Shown here piece after piece: positions 32,911 to 41,985 of a DNA stretch of 64,000 nucleotides. The position numbers were made by a program, and so were the translations under genes. The notes beneath the pieces are model-generated. The model was not told the origin of the DNA. It saw only the letters and a program-made list of their open reading frames with translations, and made no database searches. Positions within the stretch are counted from its first letter, which is position 1. Each line of letters begins with the position of its first letter. This DNA is from Synechocystis sp. LKSZ1 (lineage in GTDB: Bacteria > Cyanobacteriota > Cyanobacteriia > Cyanobacteriales > Microcystaceae), in NCBI RefSeq assembly GCF_040436315.1, contig NZ_AP031572.1, positions 558,001 to 622,000 on the forward strand, read 5' to 3'.

Positions 32911-34011
32911 ATGTCTTTATCGTTTAAACCACCTTGGTTCCTGCGTTCAGGCCTGGCAATGACCCTCTACACGGCCCTCGGGGCTCAACGTCAGGGCTTT
33001 CAGCAATTGGCCCTAGGAGAACCGCTCTACGAAGCTCAGGTTTTGTTCGGGGCCGGCGGTGTGCCGCTGTTTACTTGGTTGGCCCGACCGGCCCGACCCA
33101 AGGGAACCCTGATTGCCACCTACGGCATTACGGGAGACCTAGAGAATCAATGGTTTTTACGTCTGCTAGGCCAGCAGGCCTACCGCCAAGGCTATGCGGT
33201 TCTGTTATTTGACTGGCGGGGCCATGGTAAGACGGCTCCATTGTCGCCGACCCTGACCTCTGATGGCCTCTACGAGGGCGAGGATTTTGTCCACCTAGCG
33301 GCCCAGGCCAAGGCCTTGGGGTGTCCGGCCCCTTTCTGGTTAGCAGGCTATTCCCTGGGGGGCCAATTGGCCCTGTGGGGGATCTACAAATCTCAATCGG
33401 TGCAGGATTGGGGGCCGCAACTAGCGATCCAAAGTGAAGAGATTGCCGGTGGGGTAGCCCTCTGTCCCAGCCTGGAGTCGGAACGTTCCCTGCGTTATCT
33501 CATGGCCCATCCCATTGGGCGTTTCTTGGAACAGCGCATTACCCAAAATCTCAAGCAGTTGGCCCACCAGCTTTATCAGTACCATCCCCAGGCCTTTAAT
33601 CCGGTGGCCATTGAACGGGCCAATAGCATCTGGAGCTTTGACCAGGAGTTGGTGATCGGCCGCCTGGGGTTTGCGTCGGTGCCGGACTACTACCAAGCCA
33701 GTAGCGCTCTGACCTTGTTGCCCCAACTCCATAAGCCTACCCTGATTCTTTACGCCGCCGATGACCCCCTTTTTGACCCGACCCTGATCCCGGAACTGCA
33801 AGCTATCGCGCAAGGCAATCCCGCCCTAGACCTGGCCCTTACCCAATACGGGGGCCATGTGGGCTACATCAGCAGTCGGCCCTGTCAAGCAGAGTGGGGA
33901 GATCCCGACCCGTGGTGGGCCATCCATCGGACGCTCCACTGGCTCCAGGCCGGGACATCTGCCATTCAAGCTTCTCGCGCTAACTGGGGTCTGGTTCCGT
34001 CACCAGGGTAA
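32911..34011 (+). CDS. YheT-type alpha/beta hydrolase
   Basis: This is a hydrolase of 366 residues. It shows GTLIATYGITGDLENQWF (oxyanion region), LLFDWRGHGKT, the nucleophile elbow AGYSLGGQLALW, an acid in LYAADDPLFDP and a histidine in YGGHVGYIS. This pattern fits the YheT/ABHD1-3 subfamily, whose substrates are probably esters or lipids. The last 32 bases overlap the tail of the antiporter gene on the other strand. Confidence 0.8.
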   Translation: MSLSFKPPWFLRSGLAMTLYTALGAQRQGFQQLALGEPLYEAQVLFGAGGVPLFTWLARPARPKGTLIATYGITGDLENQWFLRLLGQQAYRQGYAVLLFDWRGHGKTAPLSPTLTSDGLYEGEDFVHLAAQAKALGCPAPFWLAGYSLGGQLALWGIYKSQSVQDWGPQLAIQSEEIAGGVALCPSLESERSLRYLMAHPIGRFLEQRITQNLKQLAHQLYQYHPQAFNPVAIERANSIWSFDQELVIGRLGFASVPDYYQASSALTLLPQLHKPTLILYAADDPLFDPTLIPELQAIAQGNPALDLALTQYGGHVGYISSRPCQAEWGDPDPWWAIHRTLHWLQAGTSAIQASRANWGLVPSPG

Positions 34012-35542
34012 TCAGCACCGGGGCCAGATTTTCATCCAGACGTCCTTCTCGAATCAGCTCAGCGTAAGTTTCGGCTTCGATATCCAGCAGTTGGGTGTCG
34101 AACTTTTTGGCCGCTACCTCTTTGAGTTGAGGGTGGCTTTGCATAAGGGCCTGGAGTTTATCTTTCACACTGGCTAGTTGGCCCTCCACCAGTTCCTGCT
34201 TGTAACGGAACAGTTCCGCATCAATTTCGGGAAAATTATCCTTTTGTTCCAGTTTGGCCAGTACCCGCATCAGGGCCAGTTGCCGAGACACCAGTTCCGC
34301 GTATTCCTGCCGCAGGGGTTGGTCTCCGATCAAGTCTAGGGATTTGAGCACGAATTGCATCGTTAGGCCTTGTACCAGCAGGGTAAACAACACCACCCCA
34401 AAGACAATATCAATCAATTCTTGGCGAAAGGCGATACTCTGGGGCACGCTTAGGGCCAAGGCAATGGACACCGAGCCCCGTAAACCGCCCCACCAGAGAA
34501 CCGTTTGTTCTTGCCAACGGATATTACTCTGGGCCAACCAATTCCCCAGGGTGCTTAGGCCGAAGACACTCACCAAACGGGTCAGTACCATTGCGAGAAT
34601 AGCCACGCCGATTAAGGGAAGATGACTCGCCAAGTTGGCAAAACGAATTTGATCGCCAATCAGCAAAAAGATAATGGAATTGACGAAAAAAGCCACAAAT
34701 TCCCAAAAAATACTGACAATCAGCCGTGTGCGGGGATTCATGCCAATGCGTGAGCCGTAGTTACCCAGCACAATGCCTACTACCACGACTGAAATCACCC
34801 CTGAGCCACCGAGTTCCTCCGCCAGGAGATAGGCCCCGTAGGCCGCTACCAGGGTCAAGGACTGCTCCACAAAGGGTAAATCAAAGCGTTGAGTCAGTAG
34901 AGATAGGCTAAACCCAATGGCTAGGCCAATACCAACCCCAATACCCACAAAGGTAAAGAAATGGGCCACGGTTCCTGACAGGGAGAAGGTTTCCGTGCCC
35001 AGGGGAATGCCCACCAACAATAAAAAGGCCACCACGGCCACGCCATCATTGAAAAGGCTTTCCCCCTCCATCAAGGTCGTTAGTTTTTTACTGGCCCCGA
35101 GTTCCTTAAACAGGGCCACCACCGAGACCGGGTCGGTTGCGGAGAGGGCCGCTCCTACCAGCAAGGCAATGGGCAGGGCCATACCGTTGAAATAGTTGAG
35201 GGCTAAGGAAATGCCTAGGACGGAGATAATGACCCCGATAATAGCCAAGAGGGTAATGGCAAACCAATTGGCCTTGAGCTTCCGCCAGGATAAATTCCAG
35301 GCCGCTTCAAAGAGCAGAGGCGGTAAAAAAATTTCTAGGATCAGTTCCGGCGATAGATTGACCAAGCGTACGTCGATAAAGGCCAGGCCCATGCCCACCA
35401 TCACCAACAGCAGGGTATAGGGAATCTTACGGAGCAGGGGAACGGTGCGGGAGAGGGTTGCAACGCTTAGGGAAACTGAAAGCACAATGAGGAAGGGCTC
35501 TAGGCTTTCAGAAAAATTCACGGGATTGGCTTCAATACCCAC
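33980..35542 (-). CDS. CPA1-family Na+/H+ antiporter
   Basis: This inner-membrane exchanger of 520 residues has about 12 helices in the first 410 residues and a charged cytoplasmic tail. The ion-binding helices carry ATDPVSVVALFKELG and GESLFNDGVAVVAF, the two signature blocks of NhaP/NHE-type (CPA1) antiporters. The first residues are weakly hydrophobic and probably follow the start at 35542. Cyanobacteria have several NhaS paralogues, and I cannot tell which one this is. It is convergent with the hydrolase gene and overlaps it by 32 bases. Confidence 0.9.
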   Translation of the reverse strand: MGIEANPVNFSESLEPFLIVLSVSLSVATLSRTVPLLRKIPYTLLLVMVGMGLAFIDVRLVNLSPELILEIFLPPLLFEAAWNLSWRKLKANWFAITLLAIIGVIISVLGISLALNYFNGMALPIALLVGAALSATDPVSVVALFKELGASKKLTTLMEGESLFNDGVAVVAFLLLVGIPLGTETFSLSGTVAHFFTFVGIGVGIGLAIGFSLSLLTQRFDLPFVEQSLTLVAAYGAYLLAEELGGSGVISVVVVGIVLGNYGSRIGMNPRTRLIVSIFWEFVAFFVNSIIFLLIGDQIRFANLASHLPLIGVAILAMVLTRLVSVFGLSTLGNWLAQSNIRWQEQTVLWWGGLRGSVSIALALSVPQSIAFRQELIDIVFGVVLFTLLVQGLTMQFVLKSLDLIGDQPLRQEYAELVSRQLALMRVLAKLEQKDNFPEIDAELFRYKQELVEGQLASVKDKLQALMQSHPQLKEVAAKKFDTQLLDIEAETYAELIREGRLDENLAPVLITLVTEPDPS

Positions 35543-35584
35543 GGAGACATTTCCTCAGTGACCAATGACCCTATCATTATGCCC

Positions 35585-35620
35585 AAAAAACTAAACTCCC
35601 CGTAAAATTGAGCGAGGAGT
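35585..35620 (-). terminator. Intrinsic terminator after the 67-residue protein gene
   Basis: On the minus strand ACTCCTCG pairs with CGGGGAGT (eight pairs, one G-U) around a ten-base loop, followed by TTTAGTTTTTT. It lies about 30 bases after the stop of the gene ending at 35652. Confidence 0.7.
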
Positions 35621-35651
35621 CGAAATCACGATTGCGTAAGTCTTGTTATGG

Positions 35652-35855
35652 CTAGTAGGCCAGGGTTTCCAGGGTTTGGCGCAGGTAATGTCTCACTTGA
35701 TGATCCAGGGCCTGAACGGTGGCATCCGAGTCTTCCACTTGGTCTTCTTGCCAACATTTGAAACCAGAACTGGCAGCAATAGCTTGCTTGAGACTATCCC
35801 ACACCATGGAGTCCGTGGGTAGGGGCGGCTCGGAGAAAAGGGTTGCATTACTCAT
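35652..35855 (-). CDS. Small protein of unknown function
   Basis: This protein has 67 residues (MSNATLFSEPPLPTDSMVW...), acidic in the middle and helical towards the end (VQALDHQVRHYLRQTLETLAY). The start is set at ATG 35855; the frame extends 12 codons upstream without similarity to anything. A terminator follows directly, and the codon use resembles neighbours, so it is likely a real gene. I recognise no family with certainty. Confidence 0.6.
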   Translation of the reverse strand: MSNATLFSEPPLPTDSMVWDSLKQAIAASSGFKCWQEDQVEDSDATVQALDHQVRHYLRQTLETLAY

Positions 35856-35957
35856 TATTTTTCTCGCTCTGTCTTTAAATGATGGTCTCACTCATTCCCA
35901 AGGTTAGCGCAATCAGGTCAAGATAAACCGCCATCTTTGCTACTATTGTCCTAGAAT

Positions 35958-36653
35958 TTAGGCTGGGGCTCGTTCTAGCAAAAAAGCTTTCAATCCTGCG
36001 GTCTGGGCACCGTAGTAGTCCTCCTGGGGGCTATCGCCGATATGCCAGGCCTGGATCGCTTCTGTTTCGTGCAGGGCCAGGGCCTGGTAAAAGATCTGAC
36101 GATGGGGTTTGGCCACGGCACAGCGGGAGGAGTAGAGAATGGTCGTAAAGTAGCTATCTAAGCCCAGTAGGCGCAGGATTTGCTCCAGTCGGCTGTCAAA
36201 ATTAGAAATCACACTCAGGGTCACGCCCCGAGCTTGCCAATACTGGAGAGTCGGCAAGACATCAGGATAGAGAATCCAGGGGGCAGTAGTGGCAAAATGG
36301 TTGTACAGTTCCTGGAAAAAAGTCTCAAAGTTAGCGAACTGGGACAACAGACCCACTTGGATAAAGGCTTGGGCGGCCAACCGATACCACCACTGAAATT
36401 CTAAGCGGGCTAATTTTTCTGCATTCGCCTCCCCAAAGGCTAGGGGGGGCGCACTACGAAAAGTTTCAAAAAAAGCTGTGGTCAGGGCCGATGGCTCCAC
36501 CGTTACCCCATGGCGGGCTGCAATGGCCCCATAGATTTCCCCCACGGTTTGCCGTAGGCCAAATAGGGTGCCCATGGCATCAAAAAAAATGACTCGGGGC
36601 GGGGCCGTCGCCTCGGGGGCGCTGAGGAGGTCGTTTAGGTCAGTAATAATCAT
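35958..36653 (-). CDS. HAD-family hydrolase, REG-2-like
   Basis: This is a HAD protein of 231 residues. Motif I is FFDAMGTLF with nucleophile Asp25, but the second Asp of D-x-D is Met27, as in the REG-2/HDHD3-like group where this position is often hydrophobic. Motif II is VISNFDSR, the Lys motif is AKPHRQIF, and motif III is HIGDSPQEDYYGAQ. The missing acid/base residue makes ordinary phosphatase chemistry uncertain. The gene follows the NdbB-like gene by 30 bases on the same strand, probably one transcript. Confidence 0.8.
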   Translation of the reverse strand: MIITDLNDLLSAPEATAPPRVIFFDAMGTLFGLRQTVGEIYGAIAARHGVTVEPSALTTAFFETFRSAPPLAFGEANAEKLARLEFQWWYRLAAQAFIQVGLLSQFANFETFFQELYNHFATTAPWILYPDVLPTLQYWQARGVTLSVISNFDSRLEQILRLLGLDSYFTTILYSSRCAVAKPHRQIFYQALALHETEAIQAWHIGDSPQEDYYGAQTAGLKAFLLERAPA

Positions 36654-36683
36654 GGATGAGGAGTCAAGAAGGGAATCAAAAAT

Positions 36684-37877
36684 CTAGGTCTGGAGCAGTT
36701 TGAACAGGGGCTGAGTTAACCAATTCAGTCCAACGGTGAGTTGGTGTTGCCAGGTGGGAAAACGGTAGAGATAGACCAAACGACGGGCAATGACAGCGGC
36801 AGGGCCCGACAGTTGGAGACCCAGACCACTCAGGGTGGCCGTATCAGTTCCCAACGATAACATTTCCCCCAGGGCCTGGTAGCGGAAGGGCAAGAGGGGA
36901 CGCTGGGTCATTAAGGCCCAAAGATTCCAAGCGCAGTAGTCCGCCTGCTGGAAGGCCACCTGGGCCGTGGCAGGAACGCCTTGGCCCGTCGCATCTCGAC
37001 AATCGGCCGCATCACCGAGGGCAAAGAGATGGGGAAAGTCCATCACCTGGAGGCAGGTATTAGTCGTCAATCGGCCCTGGCTGTTGTGGGGCAGAGGCAG
37101 GGCCTGGATCAGCTCAGAAACCTGGGTTCCCACCGTCCACAGTACTAAATCCACGGGAATGCGATCTTCTTGGCCCTTGTAGCGCAGGGTCAGGGCCTGG
37201 GCTTCAAGCTGACACACCTCTGTTTCGAGATCCAACCAAACACCTTTCTCGGATAAGGCCGCTTGGGCCGCCAGACGATTGGACTCTGGGGAAGTACCCA
37301 GGATTGTGCTACTCCGTTCGATTAAACGAATCCGGCCCCGTTCTCCCAGACGGTCACTCAACTTACAGGCCAGTTCCACTCCACTGTAGCCACCGCCCAC
37401 CACCGCAATCCGGATTTTTTCAGCGAGGGATTGTTCCAACTGGCGCAATCTTTCCTTAACTCGATAGGCATCCCCTAGAGTACGGAAGCCCAGGGCATAG
37501 TCTTTAATTCCAGGGATATTTGGCACGGGCATTTGGCCCCCGAGGGCAATGACCAGGTAGTCGTAGCCCATTGCCGATGCGTCTTGCAGTTCAACTTGTT
37601 TTTGAGGAATATCAATCCGGGTCACTTCCCCTTGCACAAACTTTATATTGGTTCCCGCCAACAGTTCCGTAAAGGGAGGAGCAATTTCCCACGTTTGCAT
37701 CTCATCGCTCATCAGTTCGTAGAGAAACGGCGCAAAGAGAAAACGGTCTTGGCGGTCAATCAGGGTAATTTCCGGTACAGAGACCGGTTCCCAGGGAAGT
37801 TGGCTCAGGCGGAGGGCTGTATAGAGGCCACCAAACCCGCCACCGAGAATGCAGATACGTGAACGCGGTTCAGTCAT
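36684..37877 (-). CDS. ndbB: NdbB/NDC1-like type II NAD(P)H:quinone oxidoreductase
   Basis: This flavoprotein of about 397 residues has two Rossmann motifs, ILGGGFGGLYTALRL near the start and VVGGGYSGVELACKL in the middle. ALGDAADC is the FAD GD motif, and FLFAPFLYELMS is typical of type II NADH dehydrogenases. Among cyanobacterial paralogues it looks closest to NdbB, whose family reduces demethylphylloquinone before methylation. MenH in the same window belongs to that pathway. The start ATG 37877 is preferred over TTG 37886. NdbA or NdbC identity is not fully excluded. Confidence 0.75.
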   Translation of the reverse strand: MTEPRSRICILGGGFGGLYTALRLSQLPWEPVSVPEITLIDRQDRFLFAPFLYELMSDEMQTWEIAPPFTELLAGTNIKFVQGEVTRIDIPQKQVELQDASAMGYDYLVIALGGQMPVPNIPGIKDYALGFRTLGDAYRVKERLRQLEQSLAEKIRIAVVGGGYSGVELACKLSDRLGERGRIRLIERSSTILGTSPESNRLAAQAALSEKGVWLDLETEVCQLEAQALTLRYKGQEDRIPVDLVLWTVGTQVSELIQALPLPHNSQGRLTTNTCLQVMDFPHLFALGDAADCRDATGQGVPATAQVAFQQADYCAWNLWALMTQRPLLPFRYQALGEMLSLGTDTATLSGLGLQLSGPAAVIARRLVYLYRFPTWQHQLTVGLNWLTQPLFKLLQT

Positions 37878-38064
37878 GGTTCGCAAGGTGATAGCGGCAA
37901 AGGTTCTTTGATATTCTAAACGCTTGGCTTCCTAGAAAGGGGTTGGGAAGTGAGGAGAGACATAATCGCCGGAATAGACCCGCCCAAATAGTGTAAATGC
38001 ATTGAATCTGGCTGACATAGACCTTATTTGGCTAGTGACCACCTCTAAGCTTTTTCCCTGATAA

Positions 38065-39192
38065 CTAGGAAATAATGAACCGTATTACAATAAATAGATA
38101 ACCTAACAAAGACAAGATTTGAATAAGTTTGCCACCTATCACGATACGATTAATCGTGTGTGCTTTAAAGACTTTCTTATCAGTTTCTAGAATATTTATC
38201 CCCCAAACAAAAAAGAAAAAGACGATCATTGAAACTAAATAACTATGGGTGTATAACTCATCTAAAAATGTTAAATAAGAGGTCAAAGGCAAGCTTTCTC
38301 GATAGGCTTGCTGCATAAAAATCAAGGTTAGTAAAGCCGTGGGTGGAATTGCTAAGCGAGTCTCCCCTAAGCTGACATCTAAACTAGGGGCAATGAGAAC
38401 AATCATCATTACAATAACAATGGGAACAATCCATTTCACAAAAGATGCAAGGGCATTCGTTTGATAAAAGACTTGGACGACTACTTGACTTTTTTGATTA
38501 AATTTCTCCTGAAGGAGTTTAGATTTTGTTCGTTTAATAACAGGTTTAATAGTGGCTCCCAACAGTTGATAGCCATTGATGGTTGAACTTTCACCCAGCA
38601 ATTCTGATTGATCATCAAAGGGAATTAGGACGACATTATTATCCATCAATGATTGTAGAGCTGAGCTTTCTTCTAAAACAAAAGGTAGGATTAATTGATT
38701 AAAGGGAGAGTGATGAAAGTCAAGCTCATTGACATAAAATTGTCCTGAAAATCGATATTTTTGGCGATAGCGTTGATTACCAAGAGCTTCGACGTTGGTA
38801 GTGGCAATTTCAATACTGGAGTTCCAGGGTTCAATTTGATTCGCAAATTGAATTAAATTAAGGCGATCAATCTTATTTTTTGCCACTAAATCTTGAACGG
38901 CTTGGGGCCATTCTAACCAAAAATATCCCCCGGCAAAGTAGGTTTTATCTTTGAGGGAAGGATGGTAAATATTTTCAATATTAACCATTAATTTAATGGG
39001 CAAGATTGATGGAGATTTAAGCTCCTCAGAACTGAGCTGAAATGTCTCTTCTATCAAAGGAAGTTGGAGATCTTTTTGATGACGCCATTCCCTTGGAGTA
39101 GACTGGCTTGAGTGCAGGCCGTAAATCCCCAATAAAATGAATAAACCAATGAAAAATAATAAAAGGTAATTGAGCCTTTTTGAGGTGATCAT
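38065..39192 (-). CDS. Pentameric ligand-gated ion channel homologue (Cys-loop family without the Cys loop)
   Basis: This 375-residue protein has an N-terminal hydrophobic segment (about 8-26), an extracellular beta-sandwich domain (about 40-245) and four helices (about 251-269, 278-297, 305-335, 353-373). The Cys-loop position reads NELDFHHSPFN at 155-165, as in GLIC (L-D-F-x-x-x-P-F). TM1 has the conserved proline (IVPIV). The TM2-TM3 link reads ESLPLTSYLTF, matching the GLIC pattern N-LP-x-x-x-Y-x-T. It contains no cysteine. The gene is much AT-richer than its neighbours and is flanked by AT-rich spacers, hinting at transfer. Ligand and ion selectivity are unknown. Confidence 0.8.
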   Translation of the reverse strand: MITSKRLNYLLLFFIGLFILLGIYGLHSSQSTPREWRHQKDLQLPLIEETFQLSSEELKSPSILPIKLMVNIENIYHPSLKDKTYFAGGYFWLEWPQAVQDLVAKNKIDRLNLIQFANQIEPWNSSIEIATTNVEALGNQRYRQKYRFSGQFYVNELDFHHSPFNQLILPFVLEESSALQSLMDNNVVLIPFDDQSELLGESSTINGYQLLGATIKPVIKRTKSKLLQEKFNQKSQVVVQVFYQTNALASFVKWIVPIVIVMMIVLIAPSLDVSLGETRLAIPPTALLTLIFMQQAYRESLPLTSYLTFLDELYTHSYLVSMIVFFFFVWGINILETDKKVFKAHTINRIVIGGKLIQILSLLGYLFIVIRFIIS

Positions 39193-39342
39193 TATTAGTC
39201 TTAAAATATTTAAATAATAAGATAATTACCCATTCTCTGGCTTTCATGGCAAAGACAAGATGGCTGCTTTTTAAAACAAGCTGGCTATGGTTCTCTTCGC
39301 CTAAGCTCAAGTTGGTCATTTTTAGCTATTCCGAGGCCGGCA

Positions 39343-40119
39343 CTATTCAAGACGCTTAAGCATAGCGGCCCGGGCCTGGTTAGCGAGTTGATCCTCTAGA
39401 GGCGCTAGGGCCACTTCCGTTTGATATTTTCGCTCCAGGGCCTTTTTCAGTAACCAATCCGCAATAAAAGGATTTTTCGGCAGTAGAGGGCCATGGGCGT
39501 AGGTCGCAATGGCCTGACGATAAAAGGCCCCTTCGTACCCATCTTCACCGTTATTACCGTAACCCTTGCTGACCTTACCAAGGGGAGCCACGGATTGCAG
39601 ATAGGTTCGTCCCCCGTGGTTTTCAAAGCCAATCACAATTGGGGATTCCCCCGTCAAGGCCCGCAATTCCTGGGCCAGCGGTTCGGCCGTGATCTCAAAG
39701 ACAACATTGCCGATACAGCGTTTGGCCTGGGGGCCGGGATGTTTACTGACTAAATCCAGTAGGCCCAACCCTTCAATGCGCTGGCCCTGGGCGGGTTCGT
39801 AATAATGGCCTAATAATTGGGGCGAGCCACAGGTAAAAACCCCTGGAGTGTTGGCTTCCAGTTGTTCTCGCAGGGCCTCGGCCTTGGCCCCGCGCAGATC
39901 GCGCATGACAATTTCCTGTTGCCGGTCTTGAGCCCCACCACCAACGATCACATCTACCTGACGAAAGGCACTGGCCTCGGCTGGTTGGTCTAGGGCAACA
40001 ATTTCCACCGAAAAACCGCGCCACTGAGCTCGTCGTTGCAAACAAATCACGTTACCGCGGTCCCCGTAGGTACTCATCAGGGTCGGATAGAGCCAGCCAA
40101 TTCTTAACTCCATGGTCAT
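39343..40119 (-). CDS. gatD: GatD-like glutamine amidotransferase (lipid II amidation)
   Basis: This is a CobB/CobQ-type class I glutamine amidotransferase of 258 residues. LYPTLMSTYGDRGNVICLQRRA is the typical start, nucleophile Cys97 lies in FTCGSPQLLG, and the catalytic histidine is in IATYAHGPLLPKN. In other bacteria GatD works with MurT to amidate the D-glutamate of lipid II. No murT lies next door, so the partner must be elsewhere or the substrate differs. The start overlaps the hisD stop by 4 bases. Confidence 0.8.
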   Translation of the reverse strand: MTMELRIGWLYPTLMSTYGDRGNVICLQRRAQWRGFSVEIVALDQPAEASAFRQVDVIVGGGAQDRQQEIVMRDLRGAKAEALREQLEANTPGVFTCGSPQLLGHYYEPAQGQRIEGLGLLDLVSKHPGPQAKRCIGNVVFEITAEPLAQELRALTGESPIVIGFENHGGRTYLQSVAPLGKVSKGYGNNGEDGYEGAFYRQAIATYAHGPLLPKNPFIADWLLKKALERKYQTEVALAPLEDQLANQARAAMLKRLE

Positions 40120-41426
40120 GGTTGAGCTAAATCTTCACGGACTTGGAGAGCCAGGGCATGGGCCGGAAAATCTTCGTAATGGGCCAAGGTTTTCACTGTT
40201 TCTTTCACACCAGCAAAACCTTCAGGGGTTAGATAAGCCAGAGTCGAACGTTTGAGAAAATCAAACACTGATACCGCTGAATAGGAACGGGCAAAGCCAC
40301 CAGTGGGCAAAACTGCATTCACGCCAATGGCATAGGTAGCTGCCGAAGAAGGTGTATGCACTCCCAGTAAAATTTCCCCGGCATTGTCAATTTTTCCGAC
40401 CAGGGCCAGGGGGTCTGCAACTAGGAGTTCTAGATGTTCCGGGGCGTACTCATTAATAAAATCGAGGGAGGCCTGGAGGCTATCGGTTAACAAAATCCCA
40501 CCGTAGGCCGCTAGACCCGCTTCACAGAATTCCCTCCGCCAGGAGGGCAGTTGCTGGAGATAGGTCTCAAGATGGCCCTGGACTCGCTGGGCCAAGGTCT
40601 CGGAGTGGGTCACCAAAAGGGCCGCTGAATCTGGGCCATGTTCCGCTTCAATCAATAAATCAATGGCCGCTAGGCGAGGATCGGTGCTGTCATCCGCGAG
40701 CACAATCGATTCACTAGGGCCGGCCGGTAGGCCCACATCTACGGAGCCAAAAAGAATGCGTTTCGCCGCCGCGCCGTAGATACTACAGGGGCCAATCAGT
40801 TTATCTACTTTAGAAACGGTTTCTGTTCCCTGGGCCATAGCCGCGAGGGCCTGAATGCCTCCCAATTTGTAAACTTCAGAGACCCCCGCCATCCGGGCCG
40901 CCACCAGGGAAACTGGCTCAACCTTACCCTGGGAATCTGGTGGCGTACAAACCACAATTTTTTTGACGCCGGCCACCTGAGCCGGAACGGCCAACATCAA
41001 CATCATGGAGGGAAAGGCCCCTTTGCCCCGCGGTACGTACAGGCCCACTCGGGGAATCGGGGTAATTTTTTCACCGGCAAATACACCGGGTTCAATTTCG
41101 GCTAAATGCATCGGAGCCGGCATTTGGCCCTGGTGAACTTTTTCGATATTCCGAAAGGCATGATCTACGGCTCGACGTAGGTCTGGATCTAGCTGTTGCT
41201 CCGCTTCTGCAAATTCCGCTTCGCTTACCCGCAAATTATCAGGGGTGGCCCCAGCATAGTCAAATTGACGAGCATAGTGAATCACCCCCTCATCTCCCCC
41301 CTGACGAATACGGTCAATCACTTGTTGGGCGATAGGTAGAACTTGGTCAATATCCAGTTCTGAGCGCCGGTGGAGCTTGGCCAATTCGGCTGATGTCAGG
41401 GTTGAGAGCTTGAGAATGCGGATCAC
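40116..41426 (-). CDS. hisD: Histidinol dehydrogenase
   Basis: This zinc enzyme oxidises L-histidinol to L-histidine in two NAD+-dependent steps. All 436 residues fit the family. GLYVPRGKGAFPSMMLMLAVPAQVA binds NAD, KLGGIQALAAMAQGTETV and VGLPAGPSESIVLADDS follow, and EAEHGPDSAALLVT and NEYAPEHLEL contain zinc and catalytic residues (Glu-His pairs). Start MIRILKLST. It is upstream of the gatD-like gene with a 4-base overlap, an unusual functional pairing. Confidence 0.95.
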   Translation of the reverse strand: MIRILKLSTLTSAELAKLHRRSELDIDQVLPIAQQVIDRIRQGGDEGVIHYARQFDYAGATPDNLRVSEAEFAEAEQQLDPDLRRAVDHAFRNIEKVHQGQMPAPMHLAEIEPGVFAGEKITPIPRVGLYVPRGKGAFPSMMLMLAVPAQVAGVKKIVVCTPPDSQGKVEPVSLVAARMAGVSEVYKLGGIQALAAMAQGTETVSKVDKLIGPCSIYGAAAKRILFGSVDVGLPAGPSESIVLADDSTDPRLAAIDLLIEAEHGPDSAALLVTHSETLAQRVQGHLETYLQQLPSWRREFCEAGLAAYGGILLTDSLQASLDFINEYAPEHLELLVADPLALVGKIDNAGEILLGVHTPSSAATYAIGVNAVLPTGGFARSYSAVSVFDFLKRSTLAYLTPEGFAGVKETVKTLAHYEDFPAHALALQVREDLAQP

Positions 41427-41463
41427 AGGCAGTTGCTAGGGGTAAAAAGGCGTTGGCAGAAAC

Positions 41464-41811
41464 CTACAGACCCGGTAAATTCAGGCCACTGGTCAGCTCT
41501 TCCATTTTAGAGCGCATGGTTTCCGTCGATTCGGCGTAGGCGGCCTTCATCGCTTCGGTAATCGATTGAGCCAAGGCCTCCGGGCCATTTTCCATGGCGG
41601 AAGCAGAGAGACTAATACCGATGGGTTCTTGGTTGCCGCTCATGGTTACCGTCACCAGGCCATCAGCACTTTTGCCCTCAATTACCATTTGCTCTAATTC
41701 TTCTTGGAGCAGTTTGGCGCCCTCTTGTACCTGCTGGGCTTTCTGAAAAGCGGCTTGTAATTCTTTAATTTTGCCGAGGCCGAAGCCAAATCCCTGTTTA
41801 CCTTGTGTCAT
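41464..41811 (-). CDS. YbaB/EbfC nucleoid-associated protein
   Basis: This 115-residue DNA-binding protein has an amphipathic helix (LGKIKELQAAFQKAQQVQEG), a small central sheet (DGLVTVTMSGNQEPIGISL) and a C-terminal helical dimer arm (ITEAMKAAYAESTETM). This is the YbaB/EbfC fold, which binds DNA as tweezer-like dimers. The N-terminal Gly/Phe-rich stretch is a short extension. It is usually found near dnaX-recR in other bacteria; here it precedes hisD. Confidence 0.9.
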   Translation of the reverse strand: MTQGKQGFGFGLGKIKELQAAFQKAQQVQEGAKLLQEELEQMVIEGKSADGLVTVTMSGNQEPIGISLSASAMENGPEALAQSITEAMKAAYAESTETMRSKMEELTSGLNLPGL

Positions 41812-41985
41812 ACGTCTTGCTGAGATGAGGACTGTTTAGCGGTGGGGCGGAGAGGCCCAATTGCCTGGTTGATTATACCCTAATCTTTCCCCTGGAGGGC
41901 CTTGAAAAAGGGTCGGTTGGCCTCGTAAGTTTTCCTAGCTTGAGGAGCCAGGGGGATCGTAAGATCAGCTTAAAATGCAGGGACT

